Shown in pieces: positions 34,627 through 34,687 of a DNA stretch of 34,687 nucleotides. The position numbers and the translations under genes are program-made. The stretch's first letter is position 1. Every line of letters starts with the position of its first letter. The notes below the pieces were generated by a model. It was not told the DNA's origin. It saw only the letters and a program-made list of their open reading frames with translations, and did not search any database. Source of the DNA: Clostridia bacterium DTU068 (GTDB taxonomy: Bacteria > Bacillota > DSM-12270 > Thermacetogeniales > Thermacetogeniaceae); the NCBI GenBank assembly GCA_001513545.1, contig LFTQ01000125.1:1-34687 (forward strand), written 5' to 3'.

Positions 34627-34687
34627 ATCGAGTAGGGTAGCGCCGCAGTAGCTTTCTGCGGCGTTATCCCTCTCACAGAACCGTACG
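34627..34687 (-). mobile_element. Group II intron, 3' end (domain V remnant and domain VI), cut by window edge
   Basis: Minus strand starts with CGTACGGTTCTGTGAGAGGG, the 3' strand of a bacterial group II intron domain V, followed by a domain VI-like hairpin (CGCCGCAG, loop AAAGCTA, CTGCGGCG) and a CTACCCTACTCGAT 3' end. The body and its reverse transcriptase would lie at higher coordinates. The 3' exon side, going down in coordinates, is the non-coding DNA downstream of the leader terminator. Confidence 0.7.

Overview
The window looks like the chromosome of an anaerobic, Gram-positive bacterium of the class Clostridia (Bacillota). The evidence is gene order (rapZ-yvcK-whiA-rpoN-gapA-pgk-tpiA-gpmI-eno-secG-rnr), purine-rich Shine-Dalgarno sites with several TTG and GTG starts, A+T-rich sigma-A promoters, and an anaerobic Ni/Fe CO-dehydrogenase-family protein. 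Almost everything is read from the minus strand, so the biological order runs from high to low coordinates. No rRNA, tRNA, CRISPR array or prophage was seen.

Layout from low to high coordinates. 1-1274: the 5' part of rnr (cut by the window edge) and secG. 1376-1503: a cluster of REP-like palindromes. 1507-7478: glycolytic operon gapA-pgk-tpiA-gpmI-eno, with a sigma-A promoter and a leader of about 220 nt. 7898-12268: rpoN, whiA, yvcK, rapZ; rpoN sits where many Firmicutes carry the glycolytic repressor cggR. 12455-13675: a DedA membrane protein and, on the plus strand, a DUF454 membrane protein. 13691-17154: sugar-phosphate genes (ROK glucokinase, glucose-6-phosphate isomerase, Cof-type HAD phosphatase).

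17416-21608 is the most unusual part: an Rrf2-type regulator, a CooS-like protein and a CooF-ferredoxin/NAD(P)H-oxidoreductase fusion. The CooS homologue keeps all six C-cluster ligand positions and the B/D-cluster cysteines, but appears to lack both acid-base residues of CO chemistry (Tyr86 and Gln550 stand where His and Lys are expected). Matching 25-bp inverted repeats lie on the cooS promoter and on the regulator's own promoter. I infer an Rrf2-controlled redox or nitrosative-stress reductase fed by NAD(P)H, rather than a housekeeping CO dehydrogenase.

21669-28870: nucleotide excision repair genes (uvrB-uvrA, then uvrC). A dispersed, highly structured element of about 204 bp occurs twice (23571-23773 and 29090-29294), each time embedded in REP-like palindromes; one copy separates uvrA from uvrC, the other lies between uvrB and a plus-strand DUF421-DUF4363 pair. 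30536-34080: a two-repeat P-loop-like protein with both Walker A lysines lost, a PDZ membrane protein (MinJ-like) and a carboxyl-terminal processing protease. The right edge has a plus-strand promoter, a structured leader RNA that resembles a molybdenum/tungsten-cofactor riboswitch with an intrinsic terminator, and the 3' end of a minus-strand group II intron cut by the window edge.
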